A stretch of 47,084 nucleotides of DNA from JBPCMN01 sp013695115 (lineage in GTDB: Bacteria > Actinomycetota > Acidimicrobiia > IMCC26256 > JACDBD01), in NCBI GenBank assembly GCA_051002235.1, contig JBPCMN010000045.1, forward strand, positions 1-47,084. The letters are read 5' to 3'. The notes under the pieces were generated by a model, which saw only the letters and a list, made by a program, of their open reading frames with translations, was not told the origin of the DNA and ran no database searches. This document shows positions 24,933-32,339 of the stretch, piece by piece. Within the stretch, counting starts at the first letter, position 1, and the number at the start of each line of letters is the position of its first letter. The translations under genes and the position numbers were made by a program.

Positions 24933-25610
24933 TCAGCCGGTCGACGCCAGCCGGTCGATCAGGTGGTCGACGACCACCCCGACCTCTCGGCGCGTCTGCT
25001 TCGGGTCGTCGGCGCCGGCGACGAGCAGCGCCGCCTCGTTCAGCGAGGCGAGCAGCATGTGGGCGAGCGGCTGGAGCGGCTGGCGGGCGAGCACGCCCGC
25101 ATCCATGGCGGCCTGGAGCCCCATGGTCACGAGGCCGAGGCCGTAGCGGGCCTCGACCTCCCGCCACGTCGCCCATCCGAGGACGGCGGGGGCATCGATC
25201 AGGACAATCCGCTGAACGGCCGGGGCCATGGCGACGTCGAGGAACTCCCGGCAGCCGACCCGCAGCGCCTCGAGCGGGTCGGGGGCGGCGAGGGAGACCT
25301 TCGCCAGGTGCTCCGTCATCTCCTGCTCGATCTCCTCGAACACGGCGCGGAACAGGTCCTCCTTTCCCGCGAAGTGGTGGTACAGGGCGCCGCGCGTCAC
25401 CCCCGCCCGTTCGACGATCTCTTCCCGCGACGTCCCGGCGAAGCCGCGTTCGCCGAACAGCGCCCGGCCCGCCGCCATCAGCGCCGCCCGGGTGGTGGCC
25501 GATCGCTCGGCCTGGGTGCGTCTGTGACGCTTGTCACCGGTGACGGGGAGCCCTCCTTCGTGTAAGGCTGCGTGCAGCCTGCATGTAACTGTACCGGGAG
25601 GACACGCCAT
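24933..25610 (-). CDS. TetR-family transcriptional repressor
   Basis: Normal TetR length once started in the usual place. The helix-turn-helix reads TRAALMAAGRALFGERGFAG, then TSREEIVERAGVTRGALYHH and FAGKEDLF, a textbook TetR DNA-binding domain. The ligand domain follows (AVQRIVLIDAPAVLG, then EVEARYGLGL). The start is unclear. ATG 25610 overlaps the divergent start and gives an odd 30-residue leader. A ribosome binding site (GAAGGAGGG) lies at about 25551-25559 on the minus strand, but only CTC and GTC codons follow in frame, suggesting a base error or a non-standard start near 25544. It probably represses itself and the divergent operon through the palindrome at 25566. Confidence 0.85.
   Translation of the reverse strand: MACPPGTVTCRLHAALHEGGLPVTGDKRHRRTQAERSATTRAALMAAGRALFGERGFAGTSREEIVERAGVTRGALYHHFAGKEDLFRAVFEEIEQEMTEHLAKVSLAAPDPLEALRVGCREFLDVAMAPAVQRIVLIDAPAVLGWATWREVEARYGLGLVTMGLQAAMDAGVLARQPLQPLAHMLLASLNEAALLVAGADDPKQTRREVGVVVDHLIDRLASTG
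25566..25579. promoter_or_regulatory. Palindromic operator for the TetR regulator
   Basis: GGCTGC-GT-GCAGCC is a perfect inverted repeat between the divergent tetR and DinB-fold genes, followed closely by TGCATGTAACTGTAC. Its place, about 30 bp upstream of the operon start, fits TetR-type autorepression. Confidence 0.5.
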
Positions 25611-26277
25611 GGCGCTGCCCCGCGAGACCGTGAGCAAGGGGTTCGTTCAGGAGCTCGAGGACTTCTCCACTCTCCTGCGTTCGCTCGACGAGAAGGAGTG
25701 GAACACGCCGAGCCGGTGTGACGGGTGGACAGTGGCCAACGTCGCCGGCCACGTCACCGGCCAGCTCACCGATGTCACCACCGGGAAGCTGGACGACCTC
25801 GGTACCCCCGGCGTGACCCAGCGCCAGGTGGACGAGCGCAAGGGCCGGTCGGCTGATGAGGTCGCCGACGAGGTAGACGCCGGGAGGAAGGTGGGGACCG
25901 ACATGGTCGCGACCTTCGACGACGACGCGTGGAACGGCCCCGTGCCCGCCCCGAACGTGGCCGGCACGCTCGGCGACGGCGTCGAGGCGCTCTGGTACGA
26001 CACGTACCTGCACGCCGACGACATCCGGTCGGCCATCGGACGCAAGTCGGAGCGGGGACCGGGGCTCGAGGCGGGAATCTCGCACATCGCCACGATCCTC
26101 GGCCAGAAGGAGTGGGGAGCGGCGCCCCTGGCGCTCGACGGCATCGCCGAGTTCCCGGTCGGCGGGAGTGGGGGCAAGCGCATCACCGGCGACCCGTTCG
26201 AGTTCATGCTCGCCGCCACCGGTCGCGGTGACCCGGCGCGCTTCGGCCTGGACGAGACCGTCAACATCTATCGGTAA
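25609..26277 (+). CDS. Mycothiol-dependent maleylpyruvate-isomerase-family protein
   Basis: A 222-residue DinB-fold protein of the TIGR03083 type. The metal site is indicated by CDGWTVANVAGHVTGQL (His near 47) and by WYDTYLHADDIRSAIG, with His and Asp near 129-131. Members are thiol-dependent metalloenzymes that use mycothiol, the low-molecular-weight thiol of actinobacteria; the reaction here is unknown. ATG 25609 has GGGAGG 8 nt upstream. It is the first gene of a three-gene operon (gap of 4 bp to the hydrolase), diverging from the TetR regulator, so it is probably induced by a compound the regulator senses. Confidence 0.8.
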   Translation: MALPRETVSKGFVQELEDFSTLLRSLDEKEWNTPSRCDGWTVANVAGHVTGQLTDVTTGKLDDLGTPGVTQRQVDERKGRSADEVADEVDAGRKVGTDMVATFDDDAWNGPVPAPNVAGTLGDGVEALWYDTYLHADDIRSAIGRKSERGPGLEAGISHIATILGQKEWGAAPLALDGIAEFPVGGSGGKRITGDPFEFMLAATGRGDPARFGLDETVNIYR

Positions 26278-26281
26278 CGCC

Positions 26282-27178
26282 ATGTCGGTCTCGGAGGAAC
26301 GCGGCTCGCGCCACGAGGTTCGGCTCGACTCCGGCAGCATCGCCTACCGCGAGCGGGGCGCAGGCGACCCGATCGTCTTCGTGCACCCGATCTTCACCAA
26401 CGGCGACCTCTGGCGCGACGTCGTCCCGTCGCTGGCCGAGCAGTACCGGTGCATCACCCCCGACTGGCCGCTCGGCTCGCACTCGGTCCGGATGGACCGC
26501 GACGCCGATCTCAGCCCGCCCGGGCTCGCCGACCTGGTCGGTGGGTTCCTCGACGCGCTCGACCTGCACGACGTGACCCTGGTGGGCAACGACACCGGCG
26601 GGGCCATCAGCCAGCTGGTTGTCGCCCGCCATCCCGAGCGGGTGGCGCGGCTCGTGCTCGTGTCGTGCGATGCGTTCGAGGTGTTCCCGCCCCGGCTGTT
26701 CGCCTACCTGAAGCTGACGGCGCGGATGCCGGGCGGGGTCTTCCTCGCGGCCCAGTCGCTGCGGTGGCGCCTGCTCCGACGGCTCCCGATCACCTACGGC
26801 TGGCTGACCCACACGCCGCTCGACCGGGAGGCGGGCGACTCGTACGTGCGACCGCTGGCTCGCCATCGCGACACCCGGCGCGACGCCAAGAAAGTGGTGC
26901 GAGGCCTGCATCCCCGCCACACGCTGGCGGCCGCCGAGCGATTCGGGGCGTTCGATCGTCCCGCGCTGGTGGTCTGGGGTGAGGACGACCGGGTCTTCCC
27001 CCGGTCGTTGGGCGAGCGGCTGGCCTACGCCCTCCCGCGGGCTCGCTTGAAGATCGTCGCCGGCGCCCGCACGCTCGTTTCGGAGGACCGGCCCGCCCAA
27101 CTCGCCGGCATGATCCGGGACTTCATGGCCGGGACCGACCTGAGCGCGCCGGCCCCGCCCGCCACCGCCAGCGCGTGA
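26282..27178 (+). CDS. Alpha/beta hydrolase with Asp nucleophile
   Basis: A 298-residue alpha/beta-hydrolase. The nucleophile elbow reads VGNDTGGAISQ (Asp104 in place of Ser), as in haloalkane dehalogenases and epoxide hydrolases. The oxyanion segment is VFVHPIFTNGDLW and the acid-bearing loop is VVWGEDDRVFP near 235. The usual catalytic His region reads VAGARTLVSEDRP, with no His at the expected place. Either a variant mechanism or another His is used, or it is not catalytic in the normal way. It is the second gene of the TetR-controlled operon, and its stop overlaps the thioesterase GTG start by 4 nt. Confidence 0.8.
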   Translation: MSVSEERGSRHEVRLDSGSIAYRERGAGDPIVFVHPIFTNGDLWRDVVPSLAEQYRCITPDWPLGSHSVRMDRDADLSPPGLADLVGGFLDALDLHDVTLVGNDTGGAISQLVVARHPERVARLVLVSCDAFEVFPPRLFAYLKLTARMPGGVFLAAQSLRWRLLRRLPITYGWLTHTPLDREAGDSYVRPLARHRDTRRDAKKVVRGLHPRHTLAAAERFGAFDRPALVVWGEDDRVFPRSLGERLAYALPRARLKIVAGARTLVSEDRPAQLAGMIRDFMAGTDLSAPAPPATASA

Positions 27179-27594
27179 CCGAGCCCGACCCGGAGCAGAC
27201 CAAGCTGCTCCACGAGGCGATGCCGTTCGCCCGGGTGCTCGGCGTCGAGGCGCTGGCGTGCGAGCCGGGGGAGGTCCGGGCCCGGGTGGCCTGGGAGTCG
27301 GATCGGTGCACGAGCGGCGACGCCCTCCACGGCGGGGTCGTGATGGGCCTGGCCGACACCTGCGGGGGCGCGTGCGCGTTCGCGAACCTGCCCGCCGGAG
27401 CGGTCGGCACGACGACCATCGAGTCGAAGACCAACTTCTTCCGCGCTGTGCGCTCCGGTCACGTGGAGGCGCTCGCCCGGCCCCTCCACGTCGGCCGGAC
27501 CACGGTCGTGGTCGAGACCGACCTGTTCGACGAGGCGGGGAAGCGGGTCGCCCGCGTCACCCAGACTCAGGCGGTGCTGTACCCGCAGGCCTGA
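27175..27594 (+). CDS. PaaI-type hotdog thioesterase
   Basis: A 139-residue hotdog-fold acyl-CoA thioesterase. The signature is SGDALHGGVVMGLADTCGGA near 44-63, where the HGG turn and an acidic residue in the following helix are catalytic. SKTNFFRAVRSGHVEALA gives the second strand pair. It hydrolyses aryl- or acyl-CoA thioesters, often rescuing CoA during aromatic or fatty acid breakdown. GTG 27175 overlaps the hydrolase stop (GTGA), so it is translated as the last gene of the operon. The 3' end faces the convergent gene with almost no gap. Confidence 0.85.
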   Translation: MTEPDPEQTKLLHEAMPFARVLGVEALACEPGEVRARVAWESDRCTSGDALHGGVVMGLADTCGGACAFANLPAGAVGTTTIESKTNFFRAVRSGHVEALARPLHVGRTTVVVETDLFDEAGKRVARVTQTQAVLYPQA

Positions 27595-27595
27595 A

Positions 27596-28171
27596 TCAGG
27601 CGCGCTCGCCGGCGCGGGCGAGGCCGAGCGCGAGGAGCAGGTCCTCGTGGAGCTGCATCCAGACCGTGTGGTACGAGTCGCACTTCGGTGAGAGGAACCA
27701 GTCGTGCTCGCCGTCCTGCACCCGGCGTAACGCGTCGCGCAAGCGCGACCGGTAGTCGGCAAAGCGCTCGACCTCCTTGCCGAGGCGGCGCGCGACCGGA
27801 CCGCCGCGTTCGTCGAGGCCGGCGAGCCGGTCGAGCACGCCCCAGTCGTACTCGGTGTCGCGGTGGTCGTTGGGCACGTTGCCCGGACGGACCTGCCAGT
27901 CGGTGCTGACCTGGAGGAACTCGGCGTTCAGCGGCAGGAACTGGTCGTAGGCGCGGCGGGCGGCTGTCTCCTCGGCGGAGCCCGGAGTCAGGCGGGCCCA
28001 GTGCGCGTGCGCCTCGCGACCAGCGGACGTGAGCACGAGGAACTTCCCCTTGCGGGCGGCGAGGCCGACTCTGCAGAGTGTCTCCGGCCCGGGCGCGTCG
28101 ACGGCCGGGACCATGCCCCGCAAGCGCAACTCATGGAGCAGTGCGTGGCTGTCGTCGCTCAGCTCGGTCAC
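27596..28171 (-). CDS. Conserved hypothetical protein, possibly regulator-like
   Basis: A 191-residue mostly helical protein. The first 60 residues (ELSDDSHALLHELRLRGMV to KGKFLVLTSAGREAHAHWA) look like a winged helix, with the wing and the LTSAGREA turn common in MarR/PadR-like regulators. The rest is helical, ends in YHTVWMQLHEDLLLALG, and is rich in Asp/Arg. I cannot name the family. Its GTG start overlaps the stop of the internally deleted amidohydrolase (GTGA), so the two were or are cotranslated. Confidence 0.65.
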   Translation of the reverse strand: MTELSDDSHALLHELRLRGMVPAVDAPGPETLCRVGLAARKGKFLVLTSAGREAHAHWARLTPGSAEETAARRAYDQFLPLNAEFLQVSTDWQVRPGNVPNDHRDTEYDWGVLDRLAGLDERGGPVARRLGKEVERFADYRSRLRDALRRVQDGEHDWFLSPKCDSYHTVWMQLHEDLLLALGLARAGERA

Positions 28172-28614
28172 GCGGTGCTGCGCAGCACCGTCCCGGCCGG
28201 TTCGCCCGTGTGCTCACCGCCCTCCATGAACACCCGGCCGTTGACGACCGTGCAGTCGTAGCCGGCGCCGCGCTGGACGAAGCGCCCGGCGCCGCCGGGG
28301 AAGTCGTGCACGTACTCGGGCTTGCAGGGGGCGAAGGTGACACCGCAGTTGCCGAGCACGACCGAGGTGACGCCGTGCCAGCACGACGACGTCGCCACCG
28401 GGTCCCATCCGACCTGGGCGTCGAGATGGGTGTGGATGTCGACGAACCCGGGCGTGACGTACTTGCCTTCGGCGTCGATCGTGCGCGCACCGTCACCGTC
28501 GATGTCGCCCACGGCCGCGATGCGGTCGCCCTGCACCGCAACGTTGCCGCGGAACGGCGGCGCGCCGGTCCGGTCGACGATCGTGCCGCCTTCGATGACA
28601 AGGTCGTACGCCAC
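28168..28614 (-). pseudogene. Amidohydrolase with large in-frame internal deletion
   Basis: 148 residues. Positions 1-100 match the start of the amidohydrolase at 6928 (IVDRTGAPPFRGNVAV, VTPGFVDIHTHLDAQ with the HTH metal motif, and WHGVTSVVLGNCGVTFAPCK). The remaining 45 residues match its extreme C terminus (DFPGGAGRFVQRGAGYDCTV, then VFMEGGEHTGEPAG). About 420 residues between them, including the later metal ligands and the catalytic Asp, are absent, yet the frame is intact and the coupling to the next gene (GTGA) is kept. It cannot be a normal amidohydrolase. A collapsed assembly or a true deletion are both possible. Confidence 0.7.
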
Positions 28615-28692
28615 CAGATCCCCCTGCTCGGTCTCGCCGCAGCCTACGGCCGGGCTCGTCGACCCGCGATCGTCGGCCCGGACCGCGCGCTC

Positions 28693-29619
28693 TCAGTAAC
28701 CGGCGGTGACGTCGACCTCGCCGGTCAGCGCCTCTCCGACCTGGTAGCGGCGGAGGTTGTCGAGGAACGTGTCGAGGAGCACGTCGAACGCGCCCGGCAT
28801 GCTCCAGGAGATGTGAGGACTCAGCCGGACCTTGGGATGTGAGTACAACCAATGCCCGTCGGGGAGCGGCTCGGGCTCGACCGCGTCGAGCGACGCCCGC
28901 GCCACCTTGCCGTCGTCGAGGGCGACCCGCAGTGCGTCCTGGTCGACCAGCGCGCCCCGGGCGATGTTCACGAGGTGGACGCCCGGCTTCATCGCCGCGA
29001 ACGCGTCCGCGTCGATCATGCGGTGGGTCTCGACGGTCGACGGTGCCGCCACTACGACGTGGTCGGCCGAGCGGAGCAGGTCGGGCAGCCAGGCCGTGAG
29101 CTCGACGCCCGCCACCGCCGACGCGGTGTTGGTGCGGCGCAAGGCGCGGACGTGCATGTCGAAGGCGAGCGCCCGCCGGGCGACGGCTTCGCCGATGCCA
29201 CCCAGTCCGACGAGGCCGACGGTCTTCCCGGCGAGGCCGCCCAGTTCGGCGTAGTGCCAGCGGGCGTCGGCATTGCGGACCCACGAGTCGGGCAGGTGCT
29301 TCTCGAACGCGAGCATCACCGCCAGCACCCACTCCGAGATCGGGACCGCGCTGGCGCCACGTGAGCACGTGAGCGTCTGGCCGTTCAACGCGTGCAGGGG
29401 GAACCCGTCGACGCCGGTCCCGATCGTGTGCACCCAGCCCACGTTCCGCTCCAGGACCTGGGCGAGGTTGGCGCTTCCCCACGCGAGGGTGAGGAGGACG
29501 TCGCCCTCGACGCCGTCGGGCAGCTCGTCCGCGGTCGGGATCACGACGACCTCGACCCCGGGCGCCGCGCCCTCGATCCGGGCGGCGATGTCGTCGCCGA
29601 GCTGGCACAGCACCTTCAC
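28693..29619 (-). CDS. D-isomer-specific 2-hydroxyacid dehydrogenase
   Basis: A 308-residue NAD(P)-dependent dehydrogenase. The nucleotide-binding motif is TVGLVGLGGIGEAVARRA. The catalytic Arg is in VNIARGALVDQDAL, the Glu in LDAVEPEPLP and the His in LSPHISWSMPG. It would interconvert a 2-keto acid and a D-2-hydroxy acid in the cytoplasm; the substrate is not evident. GTG 29619 follows a TAGCGT -10 box by 7 nt and starts just before the first conserved strand (VKVLCQLGDD). A longer start at 29676 would run through the promoter and into the divergent DedA gene. Confidence 0.85.
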   Translation of the reverse strand: MKVLCQLGDDIAARIEGAAPGVEVVVIPTADELPDGVEGDVLLTLAWGSANLAQVLERNVGWVHTIGTGVDGFPLHALNGQTLTCSRGASAVPISEWVLAVMLAFEKHLPDSWVRNADARWHYAELGGLAGKTVGLVGLGGIGEAVARRALAFDMHVRALRRTNTASAVAGVELTAWLPDLLRSADHVVVAAPSTVETHRMIDADAFAAMKPGVHLVNIARGALVDQDALRVALDDGKVARASLDAVEPEPLPDGHWLYSHPKVRLSPHISWSMPGAFDVLLDTFLDNLRRYQVGEALTGEVDVTAGY

Positions 29620-29626
29620 CTGGAGC

Positions 29627-29632
29627 ACGCTA
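29627..29632 (-). promoter_or_regulatory. -10 box (TAGCGT) of the 2-hydroxyacid dehydrogenase gene
   Basis: TAGCGT on the minus strand, preceded by CCGG, ends 7 nt before GTG 29619; leaderless arrangement. Confidence 0.45.
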
Positions 29633-29708
29633 CCGGCACTGCTGTCGGCTGGAGGAGCGACCGATCGCCGAGGCAATCCTCGACTGGATCGCCGGGCTGG
29701 GACCGGTC

Positions 29709-30284
29709 GTGCTCCACGCGGCCGCGTTCCTTCTCGCGTTCGCGGAGTGCGCGCTGTTCATGGACCTCGTCGTTCCGGGCGAGGCGGGCATGGTGGTGGC
29801 CGGCGCGGCCGCGTCGCGAGCCGACGTCCCGCTGGGGACGATGATCGCCGCCGCCGCCATCGGTGCCATCGCCGGCGACTCGACGAGCTACTGGGCCGGC
29901 CGACGCTGGGGGATGTCGCTCATCCAGCGGTGGGAACCGGTCCGTCGCCGTCTCGAGCCGCGGGTGGAGCGGTCGCGGGAGTACTTCGCTCGCCGCGGCG
30001 GTGCCGCGGTGTTCCTCGGGCGGTTCGTCGGCGCGGTGCGCGGCGTCGTCCCCGCGGTGGCGGGCATGTCGGCCATGCCGTACCGGCGGTTCCTCCCTTG
30101 GAACGTGCTCGCGTCGATCGTCTGGACCAGCGCGGTCGTGTCGGCCGGCTACCTGCTCGGCCGCAACGTCGAGAAGGTCGTGTCGAAGGCCAGTTTGGTG
30201 ATAGCGGTGGTCGTCGTCGCGGGCGCAGTGACCTGGTGGCTGTTACGCCGGCGCAGCCAGGACCGGGCGGCGCGGCCGCGCTAG
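29709..30284 (+). CDS. DedA-family membrane protein
   Basis: A DedA-type integral membrane protein. These proteins move lipid carriers such as undecaprenyl phosphate across the membrane and support envelope homeostasis. Seen are the hydrophobic re-entrant segment with DLVVPGEAGMVVAGA and the GDSTSYWAGRRWG motif. The FLGRFVGAVRGVVPAVAG block holds the conserved Arg residues, and two terminal helices follow. The family-like N terminus (AEAILDWIAGLGP) lies in frame upstream of GTG 29709 and follows a perfect GGAGGAG at 29651-29657. The codon at the proper spacing (29664) is ATC, not ATG, so either a non-canonical start or a base error is likely and the true protein may be 15 residues longer. Confidence 0.8.
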   Translation: MLHAAAFLLAFAECALFMDLVVPGEAGMVVAGAAASRADVPLGTMIAAAAIGAIAGDSTSYWAGRRWGMSLIQRWEPVRRRLEPRVERSREYFARRGGAAVFLGRFVGAVRGVVPAVAGMSAMPYRRFLPWNVLASIVWTSAVVSAGYLLGRNVEKVVSKASLVIAVVVVAGAVTWWLLRRRSQDRAARPR

Positions 30285-30868
30285 TCGGTCTTGGCCTTCT
30301 TCATCGCCTTCTGCGCCGTTTTCCACTCGCGCACCCTCAGGAGCGACTCGGGCGAGTCGATGTCGGCGACCGAACGCGGCGTGGTGTCGGAGAACGGCGC
30401 CGCCGCCTGCTCCCAACCCGGGGGTGCCACGCTCAGCCGCTTGCCCAGGATGGCGAGAAAGATCTTGGCCTTCTCGTCGCCGTAGCCGGGGAGCGCCCGC
30501 AACCGCTGGTAGAGCTCCTCGCCGCTGCTCGCGTCGCGCCAGACCGCGGCGGCGTCACCGCCGTACTCGTCGACGAGGTGCCGGCACAGGTCGTGGGTTC
30601 GCTTCGCCATCGAGGCCGGGTACCGGTGGAGCGCGGGCTTGGTCAGGAACAACGCCTCGAGCTCGTCCGGCGCCATCGCCGCGATGGCCTGGGCGTCGAG
30701 ACGGCCGGTGACCCCCAGCCGTTCGCGCAGCGTGAACGGTCCGCGGAACGCCCACTCCATCGGGACCTGCTGGTCGAGCAGCATGCCGATGAGGAGCGCG
30801 AGGGGGTCGTCGACGAGAAGACGGTCGGCGTCGGGATCGCCGGTCACGGGGATGGCGACGTCGGTCAC
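30281..30868 (-). CDS. HhH-GPD-type base-excision DNA repair protein
   Basis: A 195-residue protein of the small HhH-GPD group (TIGR03252-like). The first half, PLALLIGMLLDQQVPMEWAF, is the usual entry helix. The helix-hairpin-helix is LRALPGYGDEKAKIFLAILG near 130-149. The catalytic Asp of GPD glycosylases, normally about 20 residues further on, is not obvious. It is predicted to bind DNA and excise damaged bases. GTG 30868 follows TAGATT by 7 nt, a leaderless start. Its stop overlaps that of the convergent DedA gene. Confidence 0.8.
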   Translation of the reverse strand: MTDVAIPVTGDPDADRLLVDDPLALLIGMLLDQQVPMEWAFRGPFTLRERLGVTGRLDAQAIAAMAPDELEALFLTKPALHRYPASMAKRTHDLCRHLVDEYGGDAAAVWRDASSGEELYQRLRALPGYGDEKAKIFLAILGKRLSVAPPGWEQAAAPFSDTTPRSVADIDSPESLLRVREWKTAQKAMKKAKTD

Positions 30869-30875
30869 GGCGCCC

Positions 30876-30881
30876 AATCTA
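30876..30881 (-). promoter_or_regulatory. -10 box (TAGATT) of the HhH-GPD gene
   Basis: TAGATT on the minus strand ends 7 nt before GTG 30868, without a ribosome binding site. Confidence 0.45.
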
Positions 30882-30911
30882 TTGCGGCCGGTGCGGTACC
30901 GTCGTGGGCGC

Positions 30912-30977
30912 ATGTGCGGACGAGCGTCCCGAAGGGCGGCGGCAGGTATCCTGCCGCCGAGCGAGGGAGCTATGTGA
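30912..30977 (+). CDS. Possible leader peptide upstream of a small gene
   Basis: A 21-codon frame (MCGRASRRAAAG, continuing ILPPSEGAM) starts 9 nt after a TACCGT box (30897-30902) and spans the whole palindrome at 30937. Its stop overlaps the next ATG as TGATG, as in translational coupling. A similar peptide frame (RAAAGTLPPSE) occurs across the palindrome at 36515, but there it does not end at the start codon. It may be coincidence arising from the repeated DNA. Confidence 0.25.
   Translation: MCGRASRRAAAGILPPSEGAM
30937..30959 (+). promoter_or_regulatory. Repeated promoter palindrome, copy A
   Basis: Arms CGGCGGCAGG and CCTGCCGCCG (10 bp, perfect) flank a TAT core, so the centre reads GGTATCCT with TATCCT as a -10 match. 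AGCGAG follows directly, and ATG 30977 is 17 nt beyond the palindrome. Compare 36515-36537 and 44204-44226. Confidence 0.6.
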
Positions 30978-31231
30978 TGGCCCAACTCGACGGCACCGAC
31001 TCCGCCCTCGTGTACCGGTTCCCCGCGCGCCGGCGCCGGCTCGAGGCCCGCCTCTCCGAGTGGACGGCCCGGTTCGACGCCGGCGTCCACGATCTCGACG
31101 ACCAGTTGTCGCGGCTGGTTGACGGTCTCGAAGCTGCCGTGGGGGCAGGCCGCGCCGCGGTGGTGGCGGGTCGGGATGCATTCCGCGCCGAGTGGGCGCG
31201 TCGGCCCGACCGCCCGGCCAAGACCGGCTAG
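30977..31231 (+). CDS. Small conserved-looking hypothetical protein
   Basis: An 84-residue, highly charged, helical protein (SALVYRFPARRRRLEARLSE, then FDAGVHDLDDQLSRLVDGLE), ending Lys-Thr-Gly. No signal peptide, membrane segment or named domain is recognised. Support comes from its promoter palindrome and the absence of stops. It overlaps the possible leader peptide by one base. It may be a small coiled-coil or DNA-associated protein, but that is speculation. Confidence 0.5.
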   Translation: MAQLDGTDSALVYRFPARRRRLEARLSEWTARFDAGVHDLDDQLSRLVDGLEAAVGAGRAAVVAGRDAFRAEWARRPDRPAKTG

Positions 31232-31276
31232 TTCCTGCGGGGGTTTGTCACTCCCCGACCGGGCATCGCGGAGGTA

Positions 31277-31734
31277 ATGGAGGGTCAGCCGCGTGCCCCC
31301 GGCGTGACGGCGGCCGTCGCCACCAGCTTCCCGAGCATGAAGTCGGCCCGCGTCGCCATCGAGGCGCTCGAGCACGCCGGCATCGACGGCGACGAGATCG
31401 AGCTCCTGGGCCGACCGGCCGACGCGGCCCGGGCCCCGAGCGACCCTCAGGATCCCGACCGGAGAATGGCGCTGCCTCTGGTCCGGCGAGTCGCGCTGGG
31501 CGCGCTCGCGGTGCGCTCGCCATCGTCGGTATCGGGCTCGGGGCGACGCTGGGAGTGCTCGTGAGTTTCGAGCGCGCCATCGGTCTGTCCGAAGCCTGGC
31601 CCCTCACGTTCGAGGACGTGCCTGACGGGCCCGTCTGGGTCGCGGTATACACCGGTGGGCGGCGAATCCGCGGCCGCGCCGCCGAGACACTCGCGCGTCA
31701 CCGTCCCCTCGAACTCCGACGGGGCGCGGTGTAG
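31277..31734 (+). pseudogene. General-stress-like membrane protein, frameshifted
   Basis: The N-terminal part (TSFPSMKSARVAIEALEHAG, then DEIELLGRPAD) has the fold start of the YflT/general stress protein 17M group. After about 31508 the sense continues in another frame: GALAIVGIGLGATLGVLVSF (a membrane helix), then PLTFEDVPDGPVWVAVYTGG and a basic tail. One base added or lost near 31505-31512 accounts for the break. The repaired protein would be about 152 residues. Function is unknown. GGAGG lies just before ATG 31277. Confidence 0.55.
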
Positions 31735-31751
31735 AGAGGAAGGAAGGCACG

Positions 31752-32339
31752 ATGGACCCGCTGAAGTCGCTCGAAGGTGCGTTCGAGCGCACCGGCCGCA
31801 CGGTCGAGGCCGTGCGCCCCGAGCACCGTGACTTCGCGACGCCTTGCGCCGAGTGGGACGTGCACGCGTTGCTCGTCCATCTCGTCGGGGTCATTGCCGC
31901 CTTCGAGAACGTGGCCTCCGGCGCCAAGCCCGAGGTTCCCGTCACCGACCTGCCCGCGCACCTGACTGCAGTGGGCGAGGAGCGGATCAAGGACGGATCG
32001 GTCGACGGCTACCGCGACACCGCCAAGCGAACCCTGGCCGCCTGGCAGCAGCGCCGATCGCTCGACGGGACGGTCTTCCTGCCGATGGGGTTCGAGCTGC
32101 CGGCGGACCGCGCCCTCGGCATCCTGTTGCTCGACTCCCTGGTGCACGGCTGGGACCTCGGCCGCGCCATCGGCGTCGACACCGAGATCGAGTCCCAGGT
32201 GGCGCAGGCGGCTCTCGCGGTGGCCCAGGGATTCGTCGGCGACCAGCTGCGCGGGACCGCCTTCGGCAACGCGATCGACCTCCCCGACGGCGCGTCACCG
32301 ACCGACGAGCTGGTCGCGTTTCTCGGCCGCCGGCCCTAA
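31752..32339 (+). CDS. TIGR03086-type metal-binding protein (DinB-like fold)
   Basis: A 195-residue member of the mycothiol maleylpyruvate isomerase-like families. Metal ligands are in TPCAEWDVHALLVHLVGVI (His near 38 and 43) and LLLDSLVHGWDLGRAIG, with His near 137. It shares this architecture with the gene at 25609 but belongs to the TIGR03086 subgroup. Function is unknown; thiol-transfer or detoxification is suspected from the family. A good ribosome binding site (AGGAAGGA) precedes ATG 31752. It follows the frameshifted stress-protein gene by 17 bp. Confidence 0.82.
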   Translation: MDPLKSLEGAFERTGRTVEAVRPEHRDFATPCAEWDVHALLVHLVGVIAAFENVASGAKPEVPVTDLPAHLTAVGEERIKDGSVDGYRDTAKRTLAAWQQRRSLDGTVFLPMGFELPADRALGILLLDSLVHGWDLGRAIGVDTEIESQVAQAALAVAQGFVGDQLRGTAFGNAIDLPDGASPTDELVAFLGRRP

